Source: Undaria pinnatifida
Lineage: Eukaryota > Sar > Phaeophyceae > Laminariales > Alariaceae
Length of the DNA stretch: 64,000 nucleotides
Assembly: GCA_012845835.1 (NCBI GenBank)
Contig: JABAKD010000030.1
Span: 14,045,076 to 14,109,075 of the forward strand
Direction of reading: 5' to 3'
Part shown: piece by piece, positions 36,991-60,283 of the stretch
Numbering within the stretch: the stretch's first letter is position 1
How the letters are laid out: every line of letters starts with the position of its first letter
Program-made: the position numbers and the translations under genes
Notes under the pieces: generated by a model
Told to the model about the DNA's origin: nothing
The model's database searches: none
What the model saw: only the letters and a program-made list of their open reading frames with translations

Positions 36991-38873
36991 ATGTATGCCT
37001 TAGTAAACACGCCGTGGAATTTTCTCTCATGCTTTTTCTTTTCTTCTATTCATATTTTTTTCTCGTGCGTGGTCCTAGGGGCGAGTGAAGGGCAGGGGGG
37101 CGTCACCCACGAACGAAAGTTGTGCTGAAGCCCATGAGATATTCGAGCACGCGGTAGCGTTTTTTACCCCGCCCCGTGGTGGTTGATGCTAGTCGGGCTT
37201 CGGCGTATATTGCGGAGACCGTTCCATTGCAATTTGTCAGTGCAATTTCTCACTGTTTTATTTTCTGGTGTTCTTTGTCAGGCCAGTACCTGCGGTTGAC
37301 AGTAGGTGGCCGCTAGAGGGGGTGGCGGAGGTGGGAGGTGGCCGATCGGGTACGGGGAGCGTTTGGAGAGGGGATCGACGGGGGTGGGGGGGAAGGGGGG
37401 AGGGCGTTCTGCTCTGTACATTTTCCGATAATTGACATTTCAAGATTGAAAACACTACCTCAAGCGTGCAGCAGTTACATCATCAGCATCAGTTGCAGCC
37501 GTATCGGCTACAGCAGCAGCAGCAGCAGCACTGCCGGTGTGACATGGAGTTGCGTGAAGCGTGTACGTTTTTCTTCTCGTATGGCGGCCGGGTTGTTGCA
37601 CTGTGTGTCCAAAGCTCTTGCCATAGTTTTTTTATAAAGGGGGAGGCGAAAATATATTTCTCGACAAGGGCCAAAAAGCGTAGTCTTGCAGACCGTTGGG
37701 ATGGCAACGTTTCTGTGTCGATGGCACGGTTGGTGCATTCCTCTTTCAAGCACTTTTTGTTCCAGGGGGGTTTGTTTGCGCAGATCAGTGGGGGGGGGGG
37801 AGGGGGGGAGGGCGGGGTGGAGGGGTTGGGAGGCCCGGGGGGGGGGGTGAGGGGGGAAGCGGAGGCGGGAGCAGGGGGAGGGGCAGGGAAGGGGGGCGGT
37901 ATGTGGGGTAGTGTTGTCTACAGTAGTACTGGCATTAGTACCGGTAGTGATTTTTGTACAGGAAAGGACAGGGTAGTGACCGCTTGTTGATCGTTCGGTG
38001 GTGTATAGAGGACAGATTCATGTGCGTGTACATGGTCGATGATTTATTCGATGGGAGCGAATTGTTAACTTCCTTGGGTCGTTTTTCGCCACCGACGGCC
38101 GCTACAATGATGTAGCTAATATAGGTACACGCTAGCCCGCTTCGGCAGCAAAGCATTCATGCCCGTGCTCGGGAACTATCTATCACGGAGTGGCCGAGAG
38201 AAAGGGTGGGAGGGGGCGGAAGGGTTGGGGAGGGGGGGGGGAGACTGTGGCCGAACCAAAACAGGGGGAGGAAGGATATCGTCTGCTGCCTATAAGCAAG
38301 CGAATCGTTTTAAAGACTAAATTTACTTGGAATATCATCCAATGAAACGAAGAAAAACTCGGCGCGCGGGAGTGAGGTTGAGAGCAAGCCTCCAACCTGG
38401 GTCCAAAAGCTTGGCAGGAGGGGGAGGATGATCTGGGAACCCCCTCTCACTCTCGATTGTGTTTTTGTAATCGTGAGGGCGGCGTGAAAATCAGGCTGCG
38501 GAGATACTGGGTGACCATTCCCTCTATTTGCAGCGTCGCCTGTTGATCTAGTTCTTTAGAACCACCAGGACCGATCCACCGTCCTGGGTTTGCTTGTCAA
38601 GCTTTTTTGTGGAACGAGATCGATTGCACCCACGTAAAACCAGCCCATCAGCCTCCATCTGCCGCCCAGTGCCCTGTCCTTCCTTCGAGCTTTTCGACGA
38701 CAGAGACAAGACGCGTTCGGGGGGGGGGACGCTGGTCGAGGAATCTGTCGCTGTCATAATGCAAACGTTGAAGCGGACAACGCGCTACCACGCTCTGCAA
38801 CTACTTCGTACTAGTAATAGTATTAGTAGTTCTTGTGACCATGGCTAGGTGCCCTTTTTTCATAACTGACTGG

Positions 38874-39060
38874 GTGTTGTTGCTGTTGTTCTCACATTAA
38901 CTCGCATAATCAAGTCCGTGGTCACAGGACAGGCTCCAGTCACTCTGGAGTCGAGGAAAACCCCAGGGAAAAAGCACAAACAAATCAAAGGTGGTACACG
39001 CATAGTCTATATCACAGCCCTGAAGCAATTCATGCATCCACCAAAAAATGCAAGGGTATG
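38874..39060 (+). repeat. TTG run plus tail family, copy 4 (long tail)
   Basis: GTTGTTGCTGTTG is followed by TTCTCACATTAACTCGC and a roughly 170-bp tail closely matching 23820-24000, including ACAGGCTCCAGTCACTCTGG and GGTGGTACACGCATA. Confidence 0.65.
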
Positions 39061-40982
39061 CGCGAGTCGCCCGAGTGTCTCTGTACCTCACCATGAAAAA
39101 TGCTTGATTGAGGCGGTTTCATTGGCGCTGCGTGTAGCTAACCATTCCCCATGACGGTTGTCATACTGGCTACGCAAAACATAACACGGCAGCGTAAGAC
39201 CGCCAATAAATAGGGAGAGCACTCCCTTGAGTGACCCAACACTACCAACGGGTGACCCGCAAATTACCCCCGTTCCATAGCCAGGGTCTTGGGTCATGCG
39301 TCGGGGCGGGCGTTCACGCAGCAACTATTAATAGCCCCGTGTTATGCGCGTTGGGGCGGGCATCGTGAAACAACGTGTATTAGAAGTTAACGCGGATTAG
39401 CTTCTTAAAATAGCTGTGTGTTGTACCCGCCCCCAGGCACTCTGGTCGCCGGGTATCACACTGCACCGGTGGAGGAACCCCAGCATGCTCACGAGGGCGA
39501 TGCTGCAACGCTGCCTCGGCACCAACCAGTCTGAATGAACATCAGGACTGTCCAAAGGAAGCTACTGACAAGACACGGTCGCTCTTTAAGCCGTGTGCAC
39601 GTACGGCTTGGTCAGCCTCGAAGAAAAGATTTCATCAAAAGATAGTCCACACACTGACTTCCGCACATTTTCATCCCGAAAAGTTCTCAGGCGGTTGAGT
39701 TTAGGGGTTCGGATCCTTTTGCTACTGAAAAACTGAAAACGATTCCAGACTACATGGGCCGAAGTATTTTTTCCCTAAAGCAACATGGGTGCAGCTGTCA
39801 AGGGATTTGGCCTATGCTATTAATAGGGGCCCGTGTGTGTAGTGACCAAAATATTCGACGATTTCGATATTTTCAAGCGTCTACCAGTAGCGTGAGTGCG
39901 CAGCAGTACGAGCAGGGCCATGCCGAGCCCTTCCCGCACGAGTCTTTGCATCGTTGTAAATAGTTCGAAATCCTAGTTTATGATCGCCAACTACTACTAT
40001 TAATATTATCATTACCAGTTGCCGATGCCGTAATCATCCATTTTCGTCGTCAATTTTTCCCTATAGACTATAGAATATAATCAAACTATATATTCAAGTC
40101 TCAAAGGGAAGGTTAGAATTTGAAAAACGTCAACCAAATTGTAGCAAAAATTGTTGAAGCTGGGCCAAGTTCTTCCTCTCGTCACGAGGGATCCAGAAAA
40201 TCATTGTACGGCAGCAGAACACCCAGCAACCAAAACTGCAACAACTACAACAACGCCAACAAGGGGAACCACGGAAACTCCACCGAAGAAGTCGCTGAAG
40301 CAGTGAAGCAGTGAAGCTCATCCGCCCGCCCTACCCCAAACCCCTACAAACACGCCCCAAACACCCTGCAAAACTACCTAATCCCAGCGACACCTCAACA
40401 GACAGCCCGCCCTCCATGTTAGAGCCATACGAAGTATTACATTTGGGGGAGTGCCTATATTTACGGCCGTTCACAGGTCAGATCACATCTCATGGGTCGG
40501 GTCAGGTCGGGCTAGGGTGACCCGAGACGACCCGTGAGATTTTAAGAACCTCCTGATCCGACTCGACCCGATCCGACCCGACTCGATCCGACCCATGATC
40601 ACAATAAATATCCTGATCTGACCCCATCCGACCCGACCCGTGAGATGTTGAACATCTACTATGTTCGTGAGATGTTGGAATTCTACTATTTTCGTTTCAT
40701 TCTCCTAGCACGAGGCGGTCCATTTCTCACGCTAAAACCCGACTAAGACAAAAAAAATTGTGCGCGAACCCCGATGAACCATCCCATCAGCTAAACTCAG
40801 AATACCTACAACAGCTATACCAAGTATAGCCATAAGAGCTATACTCAGTATAGCAATTATCCCAAGCGTCTCATAATTGCACAAATATGACCGCAAAGCC
40901 AAGAAAAAGGCCAGTTCCTCTGTGAAGGAGCCCCATCAGCTCCGAATATCTTAGGCCCGAGGCACTCTTCCTTAGTCTCTTC

Positions 40983-52488
<11,506 letters not shown>

Positions 52489-54827
52489 GGCGGTCTCTGG
52501 TGGTGATGGTGGATCGTAGCTGATGCTGTTGTCGTGCATATCGTGGTAATGTTTCATCGAACGTGGGTTTCCAAAGTATTTTACACATTTTCGAGCATCG
52601 GGAAAAGGGAGAAAAAACAGGAAAAACGGAAAACGAAAAACTGTCAGCATGAAAACAAGCGCGGCGGGCACTGTTCTTATGTTCTTATTACGTACATGCG
52701 CGCACGCGTCATATCCTACGATACCTGATTCTATACAGTACCTCTGGTGTCATACACAGCAGTACTGCACCAGGCATGTAACAGTCACTGGACTCACTTA
52801 TCGACATTTGGTTAGCGATCTTGCAGCAAGGAGAGACAGACCGTCGCACCAGCCAGTCTGACAGTTGATGGCCCATAGGATCATATCTCCCGCATTACGC
52901 GCGCATACACTTTTTACCTCCTATTAATAATAGTACTCCCGCCTCGAGGTGGAGTGTCTCTTGTTTCCCTCACTGAATGAGTGCTTGGTTGACGGCCACA
53001 TTCTAGACACCTTGTTGCCACAATATACTCGCAACGGCTTCACCTCCCCCCTCCCGCCCGATAACGAACACGCACATAAAAAAAACGCTATTAATATTAA
53101 TACCACGCCGGTCAATTCGCCCCCACGTTGTCATATTAATAGACTAAAAATTGAAAGTCATTTGCAGCCACACGTCAGACTAATTGCCGTAAGCGTTGTT
53201 CCCGGGAGGCGGTTACGACACAGGCTACCTAAGGAAGTAGGATGTGTACCTGGTATAGACTACAGTGGTGCTACGACACACTAGCGGGGTGGGCGAGCGA
53301 CATTCCTTTCCGCCACGCTGGCCCGAAACGATCCAACAACCTAACCCTAATCCCAAGAACCCTAATATGTATCTTTATCCCGTGAAGATATCGCACACCG
53401 GAAGCAGTGTCCCCTTCTCGTCCACCCCGCCACCACTACGAGCAGCACCGATTTTAGGCCGCCACCAACCACGTGGTGTGCGAATCTCGGGATTTCAAGA
53501 AAATATCAATAATAATAGTTGTTAACAACTATTCGTAGACCTGTCTACTACTTCAATTATAATAGAGCAGGCGTAACCGGTCTGAACAGAAGTACTCTAG
53601 ACAACGATAAAGCCTATGCATAATGCATCACAACACACGTCAACCAGGTACCTATGGTACACCAGTTGCATATATATACGTATCATGCACAGAGTATCCG
53701 TATGTAGCACGCACGGCATATACCGACACACTTTACAGTTAGACCCATTCCCGTTCGTAACGGCAACGGCAAAAGACAGCCCAATCATTAAGTGACCCGC
53801 GGTAAACGACCATGCCAACGGCTGTGCCCTCTGTGCAACGGCAAACCTAGAACCAGCCGATTCCTCCACGAAGCTCACCATAGATAGTGGAGCTCCTCGG
53901 AATGCTAAAAGCGCACAAATAATAGCGACAGCAGTGCCGTGCGCCAAAAGCATGTTGTCATCAACGAAAAAAGACTTGTGCCAGATACACTCTAGACTCT
54001 AGACTCTAGACAAAGCGTCCGATACTAAAGAAAAACATAAACACTACTCGTAGCAAATGCCTACGGTACATATATGTATATGTGAAGGCGTGTGATACAC
54101 GATACAATCTCATCGCTTCTTAAAGTCGACGACTATTAACAATCGTCTCCTGGTGAACGACATTTCCATAGAGAATGTCCTCCACGCGCGGCGCACAGGA
54201 CCAAAATTCATTCAATCGGCCCCACGACGCTAGCTCGAAGCCAGAAAATCTTACTCAGAGCTGATTGTATCTACAGTATCTTACGCCAACAGCATATCAT
54301 CATCAACGAGGAAAAAACAATCGTCATCCTCGACACCCAACCAGAAGCGACAGGACATGGGTGATGCGAACAAAGCCAAAACCCTATGAGACGCCCGAAG
54401 CAATTAAGTGTGTACAACAACACGATTCTGAAAAACGCCGTTATTGTTGTTCACACAAAGCAAAACGCCATGTCTCCGGTGATCGCGCCGCCAAGCCAAG
54501 CTGAAGAACAAGGCGGTAGCGACCTGTAAAGGGGCAGACGACGCAAGGCAGCGACGCGTGCGAGGGGTTCGTGACCGCGAAGAAAACGTTGGTCTACTGA
54601 CAGTGCATCGCGCAAGCCTTTAGCAAAACCAAGAGCGCTCAAACCCAAAACTCACAACACGGCGATGCTGGCGACTATGGTGCTGGTGATGTAGACCCGT
54701 GGTTCAGTGTGAGCACCCCTTGGACTACCTCGAAACAAACCATAATTGCCATTGTATTCAAGAACTGTACTTCAATCTACAGAGCCCTTTTTCTTACTAA
54801 CGCCGACGCGCTACCATAACTACCTAC
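52489..54827. other. Spacer between NDUFAF7 start and the lectin-like gene
   Basis: No gene recognised. It must contain the NDUFAF7 promoter. I see AT-rich ATTAATATTAAT stretches near 53090, a TCTAGAC triplication at about 53990-54011 and short telomere-like CCTAACCCTAA near 53340. Confidence 0.4.
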
Positions 54828-57800
54828 CTAGCCGCTTTGGCCGCCAGCCTCGTTTGGCGACGAGCGCCCCCAGCCCAGCATGGAGAAGACGACATTCCGG
54901 CCGTGGGGCCTGCCTTGCGTGGCGGTGTTTGCGCTGTCGGTTGCCTCCGCACTGGCGGCCATGTCGCGCGTGTCCCATCGAAAGATTCTGCGCCTGCCCT
55001 TTTTCCTTTTCTTTGGACTGTTGGTGGAGTCCTCTTTGTTTTCCTTGCCGTTTTTCTTGCCCTTCTCAAGCTTCCTCCTTTTCGCTGTTAGTTCGAGATC
55101 TCGCTCAAGCTTTTTCTTCCTTCTTTCCTTCGCTTCATGATTCTTCTCCTGAATCTCTTTCTCGCTCATTTTCAGAAGAGCCACCGCATCGTTCGGTCCC
55201 CGACCCCCCGCATCCGACCACACGAGGTCTCCCGACGCCGTCACCATCTCCAACGCACCGTCCTTGGAAAAACCGAGGATCCCACCGCCCTTCCTCAAAA
55301 CCTTCGCGAGGCTCATGGAGGTAGCAATCGATGGGGTGGCGTCGACTGAGCAAAAGCGCTCCCGCCCAACCAAGAGGCGCCCGAGGCGCGATCTGGCCCC
55401 GTAGACAGGCGTGCCCATCTTGGCGGCACCACGCAGTAGACGCTCGGCCCGGCAGAGAGTACTAACCGGTGCCTTCTCTGCCGGTGCAGCTTCGGCCAAT
55501 AATATCTGATCAGGGCCAACGGAAAATGAAGAAAAAAGGGAAGAAAAAAAAAACAATCGAACGAGCTCATGGGAAGCGTACAAGCAGACAAGGGTGAGCT
55601 CCCTCCGCACATAGAAACTGCTGAATTGGGGGTATTCAAAGTTGTGTTTTCGATCAGCGTCTGGCGCGTTGCCCTGTTTTCGAGGAGGGATGGGTGCCTT
55701 GGTATGCGATGAGTGCAAGACGGCCTAAACGTTACGCTGACTCGGACGCGCGACACGCATCTGTACATAGCAAAACAATATCCCACTTGTCGAGATGCGT
55801 CCACTGGTAGGTGCTCGCGTCGGGATGGGTTCACGAGTGGGTTCTCATGGTGGCAGCACGGCAGAGGTACATGTAGACACGACGTAGCATATAGAAGGAC
55901 ACAGGTATGTATACCAACTTATGTAGATGAATTGGTGGGGATCTCCCGAGGTCCATATAATGTGCCTCGGGAGAAACATCCCTGTTGTCTCCACGAGCTC
56001 TGACGGTTTCATAATCATCTCGTACGCCTCGTACCGTCGGCAGCCTCCCTACTAGGTGTATGTACGATATAATACAGGCCTCAAAACATACCGGCGATTC
56101 AAACCATGATCACCAAACATTTAAATCCATGTCATCATGCTCAAAACCCAAATATCAAAACCAAATATCAGATTCAGTACAACTGCCAAGTCCAGAATAT
56201 TCCAATTCAATGACTTCAACATCAACCCGGCGATCAGTACTAGCTGCCGTAACTAGGAGCATCTGCCCCAGTAATCAAACTGTCATCAGCTGGTGAATAG
56301 GGTTGACACAAGTGTGTCTAATGCAAAACTTAATCCCAACCTCAAAATACCAATTTCAAGAACTCCAACTTCAACCCGGTAAAAAGCACTCAGCTGGCGT
56401 AACTAGGAGTGTCTGCCGCAGTAATCAAAAGGCTACCCGCTGGCGAACAGGTTTGAAACAAGTGTGCCGAATACAAAACTGCAGCAAAGTTCAAAACTCA
56501 AACTCCAAACTCAAAGTTCAAATTCAAGAACTTCAACACCAACCGGGCAATAAGCACTCAGATGCCGGTACTAGGAGCGTCTGCCCCAGTAATCACACGG
56601 TCGTCAGCTCGTGAATAGGGTTGAACCGAGTATACCATATCCATAACTCCAACATCTTCAGAGACTCACTCGTGAATAGGGTTGAACCGAGTATACCATA
56701 TCCATAACTCCAACATCTTCAGAGACTCAAACTCAGAAATAGAACATCAAATATGAAAAAAAAAAATGAAATCTTGAAAACAGATTATCAAAACTCAAAA
56801 CCAGAATATATCAAACATCAAAAATAGAATCTCACACCTCAACAACAAAATCTGAGACCTTGAATATAGAAAATAAAACCTCAAAACTCAAAACCAGAAT
56901 GTCAAAACTATCAAAAGCCTTAATCAAGAGTCTGTCCAACTCAGGGGCTTAAAGTACCAAATAGCAGTATCATAATGTGCTCAAAATATAATACCACCTT
57001 CTCGTTTTCAAGAACTAAGTACCAAGAGTACCAGTGCTCGCGTCCAACCAGGCTCCAATTCAAGAACCAAGCATCAACGCCGATAATACTCGTGTCATGC
57101 CAGACTTTCATTCAAGAACCAAGCACCAATACCAATAAATAGCCTCCGTACGAGGAACGTCTACGTCCAGCCAACCAGTGTTGAGAAACCATAATGAAAA
57201 TACAAGCCTCAGTTCTGGCGCCCTACACGTGGCAAATTCTTCATCTCGCGGCTTTCTCCCGAGCCTGTGAGGACAAACTGGATAATCAGTCGTCGTCTAC
57301 AAAGCTCCCATGTGCCAGTTCATTCATTGATCCTGCCATGAATACTATAGTATTTTTAGAAGTGCTCACCGCAAAGTGAGTGGGGTAATACAGTATAGCA
57401 CCACTCACAAAACCTAGATCGAAGAGACCCAGTAGCAGTACAAGTACAGCACGTACATAAAGCCTCCCTACTAGATTCTTCGCATCGCATGCAATGGGGA
57501 GAGGGGCAATGAGGGATCCTAATATTTCAAGTGCCAAGGATTAACGTGTGTCTCGCGGGCCGCTCGAGAGGAAAGGGGGGGGGGGGGGGGGGGGTCAATG
57601 CATATTTCAGCTAACATACCTGATACGCGGCTTCCCTACTCTCTACTTGACAAAGTATTTAGCAGGCGGCGGGGGGGAGGCGGGGAGCAGCGGGAAGTGT
57701 GTTAATGCATATTATGTGCCTCGGGACACACATCCCTATTGCCTCCACAAACTCCCTGACGGTTTAATAATAATCTCGTACGCCTCGTACCGTCGACACC

Positions 57801-59090
57801 ACTCACTGCTGAGGTCCCTGAACCGCCCTACGCCCCCCCACCCCCCCCTCGTTGCACACCGCTCGGGTATCGCTTGTTGTTCAAAAGGAAACCCATGTCC
57901 GACTATTCTACAGAGGGAATGCCTCGGAACAGCACATCAAACAGAGCCCGCGGTGGAGGGACAAGGTGACATGGAATGCACTTTGCTGGCACGATGTGTG
58001 GTCTCACCTCTGTGCCGTCAGCGCGGCTTAGGATGGTGTCCCCACCAGGACCCACACTCAGCCTTGGCTTCCAGGAAAACCCTGGGAGAAATCCAAGCCG
58101 ACGGACGCCAACCGTGCCCTCGATGCACTCCCCGGGCAGCAGGGGACTGTCCCCCGGGCTCAATACATAGCCCCGGGAGCAAGGCTTTGCGTTAAACCTG
58201 GTGAAACGATGAAGCAATCGCAAACGGAGGCACGGCAAGGGGGGCGAAATGTGACCAACCTGAGCTTCGAGGCTTGACGACATGGAAAGACTGCTGGACT
58301 TCGGAGCAGGGAAGGGTGGCATACAAATAGTGTAAGCGTGGGAGGACGACGCCCGCAGGTCAGCTACCTACGCGCACTATAGCATGTCACAGTATATTTC
58401 GCTCGCGTAGCAATGTTGTCATATTGGAGCGTGTATAGCCGTACAAAATCTACGGCGATGCGATAACTTTCCGTCAAGACCGAGACCGTTTGGAACTCAC
58501 CTTTCAACGCCGTGTACGAAAGACACTGCAAGTAGAAGCACGATGGCAAGCAAGATGCCGAGGTACAAGCTGTCTCGTACCGATTGCCGAACTGCCCGAG
58601 CCAGACTCAACACCCCTTCCAAAAAATTCTGACGCCAACTGGGCACGACTACCGCCCGTTGTACCCTCCAAGGGGACCATTGCGGGACCCTGGGGTTGCC
58701 AGCAGCTGCCTGTGCTGCCTGACGAGCCAACCCTCGTCGGCGGTATTCGGCAACATCAGCTGCAGCTGCTGCCTTTCTTGCTGCTTGGCGGGCGACGATT
58801 AACATGGCCGCCTTCCTTGATTTGATCTCGCTAGCAAATCTCTTCTTCAATTGAGCTTTCGATTCTACCGCCTGCGCAATCGTCGCCACCGCCGCCGGTT
58901 CACCCTCCCCACTTTCCGGGGCTGCATTCTCGGCAGCTGGAGCCGGGCCAGCTGCAACATTCGCATTGATGGAACTGCTGTTAAGCGCAGGAACGGCCGG
59001 CTCTGCCTCTCCAGCAGGTTGAGTCGGCTCAGGTGCCGCCGCCGCCTTGACAGGGGTCTCCTCCGGCGCCAGAACGGCCGGCTCCGCCAT
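54828..59090 (-). CDS. Single-pass membrane protein with bulb-lectin-like segment, unrecognised
   Basis: Four exons on -: 59090-58501, 58298-58260, 58197-58008 and 55505-54828, about 498 aa, phases 2, 2, 0. The exon 1 donor AAAG then GTGAGT is near perfect, so the TGA just after it is not the real stop. Residues 1-90 are Ala/Pro/Glu-rich, 90-130 Ala-Arg helical. About 175-192 is a membrane segment (LGILLAIVLLLAVSFVHG) with no N-terminal signal peptide. After it come GPGGDTILSRADGTE (about 259-273) and GGGILGFSKDGALEMV then TASGDLVWS (about 346-370). These resemble the beta-strand repeat of bulb-type mannose lectins, where the pattern is Q-x-D-x-N and V-x-Y with a following W. A Lys/Arg/Glu-rich helix follows. 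The lectin reading is inference; exon 2 is short and the least certain. Upstream coding exons cannot be excluded, because an acceptor-like site lies at 59128. Confidence 0.55.
55965..56045 (+). repeat. Dispersed 85-bp repeat, copy 1
   Basis: ATAATGTGCCTCGGGA through CATCTCGTACGCCTCGTACC. The same sequence in the same orientation recurs at 57705-57800, 1.7 kb away in the same intron. Confidence 0.6.
56230..56730 (+). repeat. 165-bp tandem repeat (3 units) with a 60-bp tandem duplication
   Basis: Units each contain ACTAGGAG-GTCTGCC-CAG and TGAATAGGGTTGA-type segments (about 56230, 56395 and 56565). Then a block starting CTCGTGAATAGGGTTGAACC is exactly duplicated (about 56607 and 56668). It lies in intron 3 of the lectin-like gene. 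Confidence 0.6.
57705..57800 (+). repeat. Dispersed 85-bp repeat, copy 2
   Basis: It matches 55965-56045 (TTATGTGCCTCGGGAC, TCTCGTACGCCTCGTACCG). Two like-oriented copies 1.7 kb apart could be decayed LTR ends, but no coding core is visible between them. Confidence 0.6.
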
Positions 59091-59960
59091 CCTTTCTTCC
59101 GACGGGGAGCGATGTCCGTCGCTTCTACCTGGTTCACGGAAAATTTGTTCGAGTAGTAATTTATGTACACGGTAGCACAGTATGCTGCGAAAACATGTAC
59201 ATGCAGGTACCAAGGTACCAGATGCGAACTTTATAGTCTACCTACGTACATATCTGTCATATCTATCCCAGAAACCTACGCGAACTCGGAGAACCACCAG
59301 CAAGAACTGCTGAAGCTTGACGGCTGACCCTTTTGGAACTTGTAACCCAGGTATGGCGACCTAAATAGCGACGAGAGTGCGGTCTTACCAGCCTTCTGAA
59401 TACATACGAAGTAGGAATAGAACAAAAGCATGCGATCTTACAAGTATCATACCAGGTACCATATATATCATTGCACTGCACGCATGCTGCGCGAGTGTCG
59501 TATACCCATGTATTGCCGTTGACTGATTGTGCGATAACCGTCCCCCAAAACCAGCGAATTTGCTTGCCGAACGTTTCTTGGCGCTGATCGACACGAGAAA
59601 GTATGCTATGAAAACGTATCTTCATTTACTTTCTTGTTTGCAAAGGACTATTCGAACGATGACCTCGGGATGGCGCCTTATTTCAGGAGATACGGCCGGG
59701 AGCTATTAATATTTAATAGTTTCAAAACCGGCGATTTCGTCAAAAAAAGTTCGGGGCGGCTACCGTGGAACGACTCTGTTGCACTTCGGGCACACCTCAC
59801 CTATCAAGCATTTTGTACACATTGGTGCTGCTGCTGTGTTGTACGTGGCCGATGCTCTCTGTAATCGAAATCACCAGTTTTTTTCCCAACCCTGCTTTTT
59901 CTCTCTGAATTCTCAAAGGGGTAAACCACGGGAATACAGAAAAACAAAAAGCACGCTCAC
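59091..59960. other. Flank upstream of the lectin-like gene, no exon recognised
   Basis: It must hold the promoter or further 5' exons of the lectin-like gene, or 3' exons of the gene fragment at 59961-60283. I found no convincing exon joining either of them. Confidence 0.35.
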
Positions 59961-60283
59961 CTCGTATCTCACGCCCCTTTGGAGATCGCCAGGCACGCTC
60001 CGACTCCGGGAGAGAGTGTGGATCTTCACTCGTGGCGCGTCTAACTCCGCGGAAACCGAAGCCAGCCACCCTCTAGTTTCAGCAGTCGCCGCCGCCACTC
60101 TGTCCAACAGCAACAAGCAGAAGAGGAAATCAGCGGTTGGAAAATATCATCGTTGCTATAAACGGCTTCGTAAAGACGATGCCTGCACAAAGAGAGCATC
60201 GGCGCCCAGGCTGGCAGTACCTTTCTTTGATGGCCTCGCTGCTCAGCGTAGATAGAAAGCTAGACAGCGTAGTGTGGCGGTGC
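59961..60283 (-). CDS. Two phase-matched exons of an unidentified gene (partial)
   Basis: On -, exon 60283-60221 (about 21 codons, start uncertain, ends GAA AG then GTACTG) joins in phase 2 to exon 60099-59961 (46 codons). The second acceptor has a long pyrimidine tract ending GGACAG and its donor is GAG then GTGAGC. The joined peptide reads TTLSSFLSTLSSEAIKER, then VAAATAETRGWLASVSAELD and APRVKIHTLSRSRS, ending GVRYE. It is helical in composition and not recognised. No start or stop codon was identified. It could be an upstream part of the lectin-like gene if a further exon corrects the phase. Confidence 0.35.

Larger units (their letters stand above)
35675..40982. other. Convergent spacer between HIRA and NDUFAF7
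   Basis: No gene recognised. It contains a TTGATTGA-type array (35705-35990), a 22-bp minisatellite (36700-36990), G-rich tracts (37785-37880), a copy of the TTG-tail repeat (38874-39060) and GACCCGATCC-rich low-complexity DNA (40490-40650). An open minus frame at 36174-36443 is GC-rich and has no recognisable motif. Confidence 0.5.

Noticed and set aside
36629-37030. 133-codon minus ORF with repeating GYPG/LWVTR units
   Set aside because: It is a translation of the 22-bp minisatellite; the unit length makes all frames stay open.
55965-57800. LTR retrotransposon bounded by the two 85-bp repeats
   Set aside because: The repeats are short, have no TG...CA ends or duplications I could confirm, and no gag or pol fragment lies between them.
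58497-59213. The membrane-segment ORF as a complete one-exon tail-anchored protein
   Set aside because: Its TGA lies inside a near-perfect splice donor (AAAG then GTGAGT), and downstream exons continue in matching phase, so the four-exon model is preferred.
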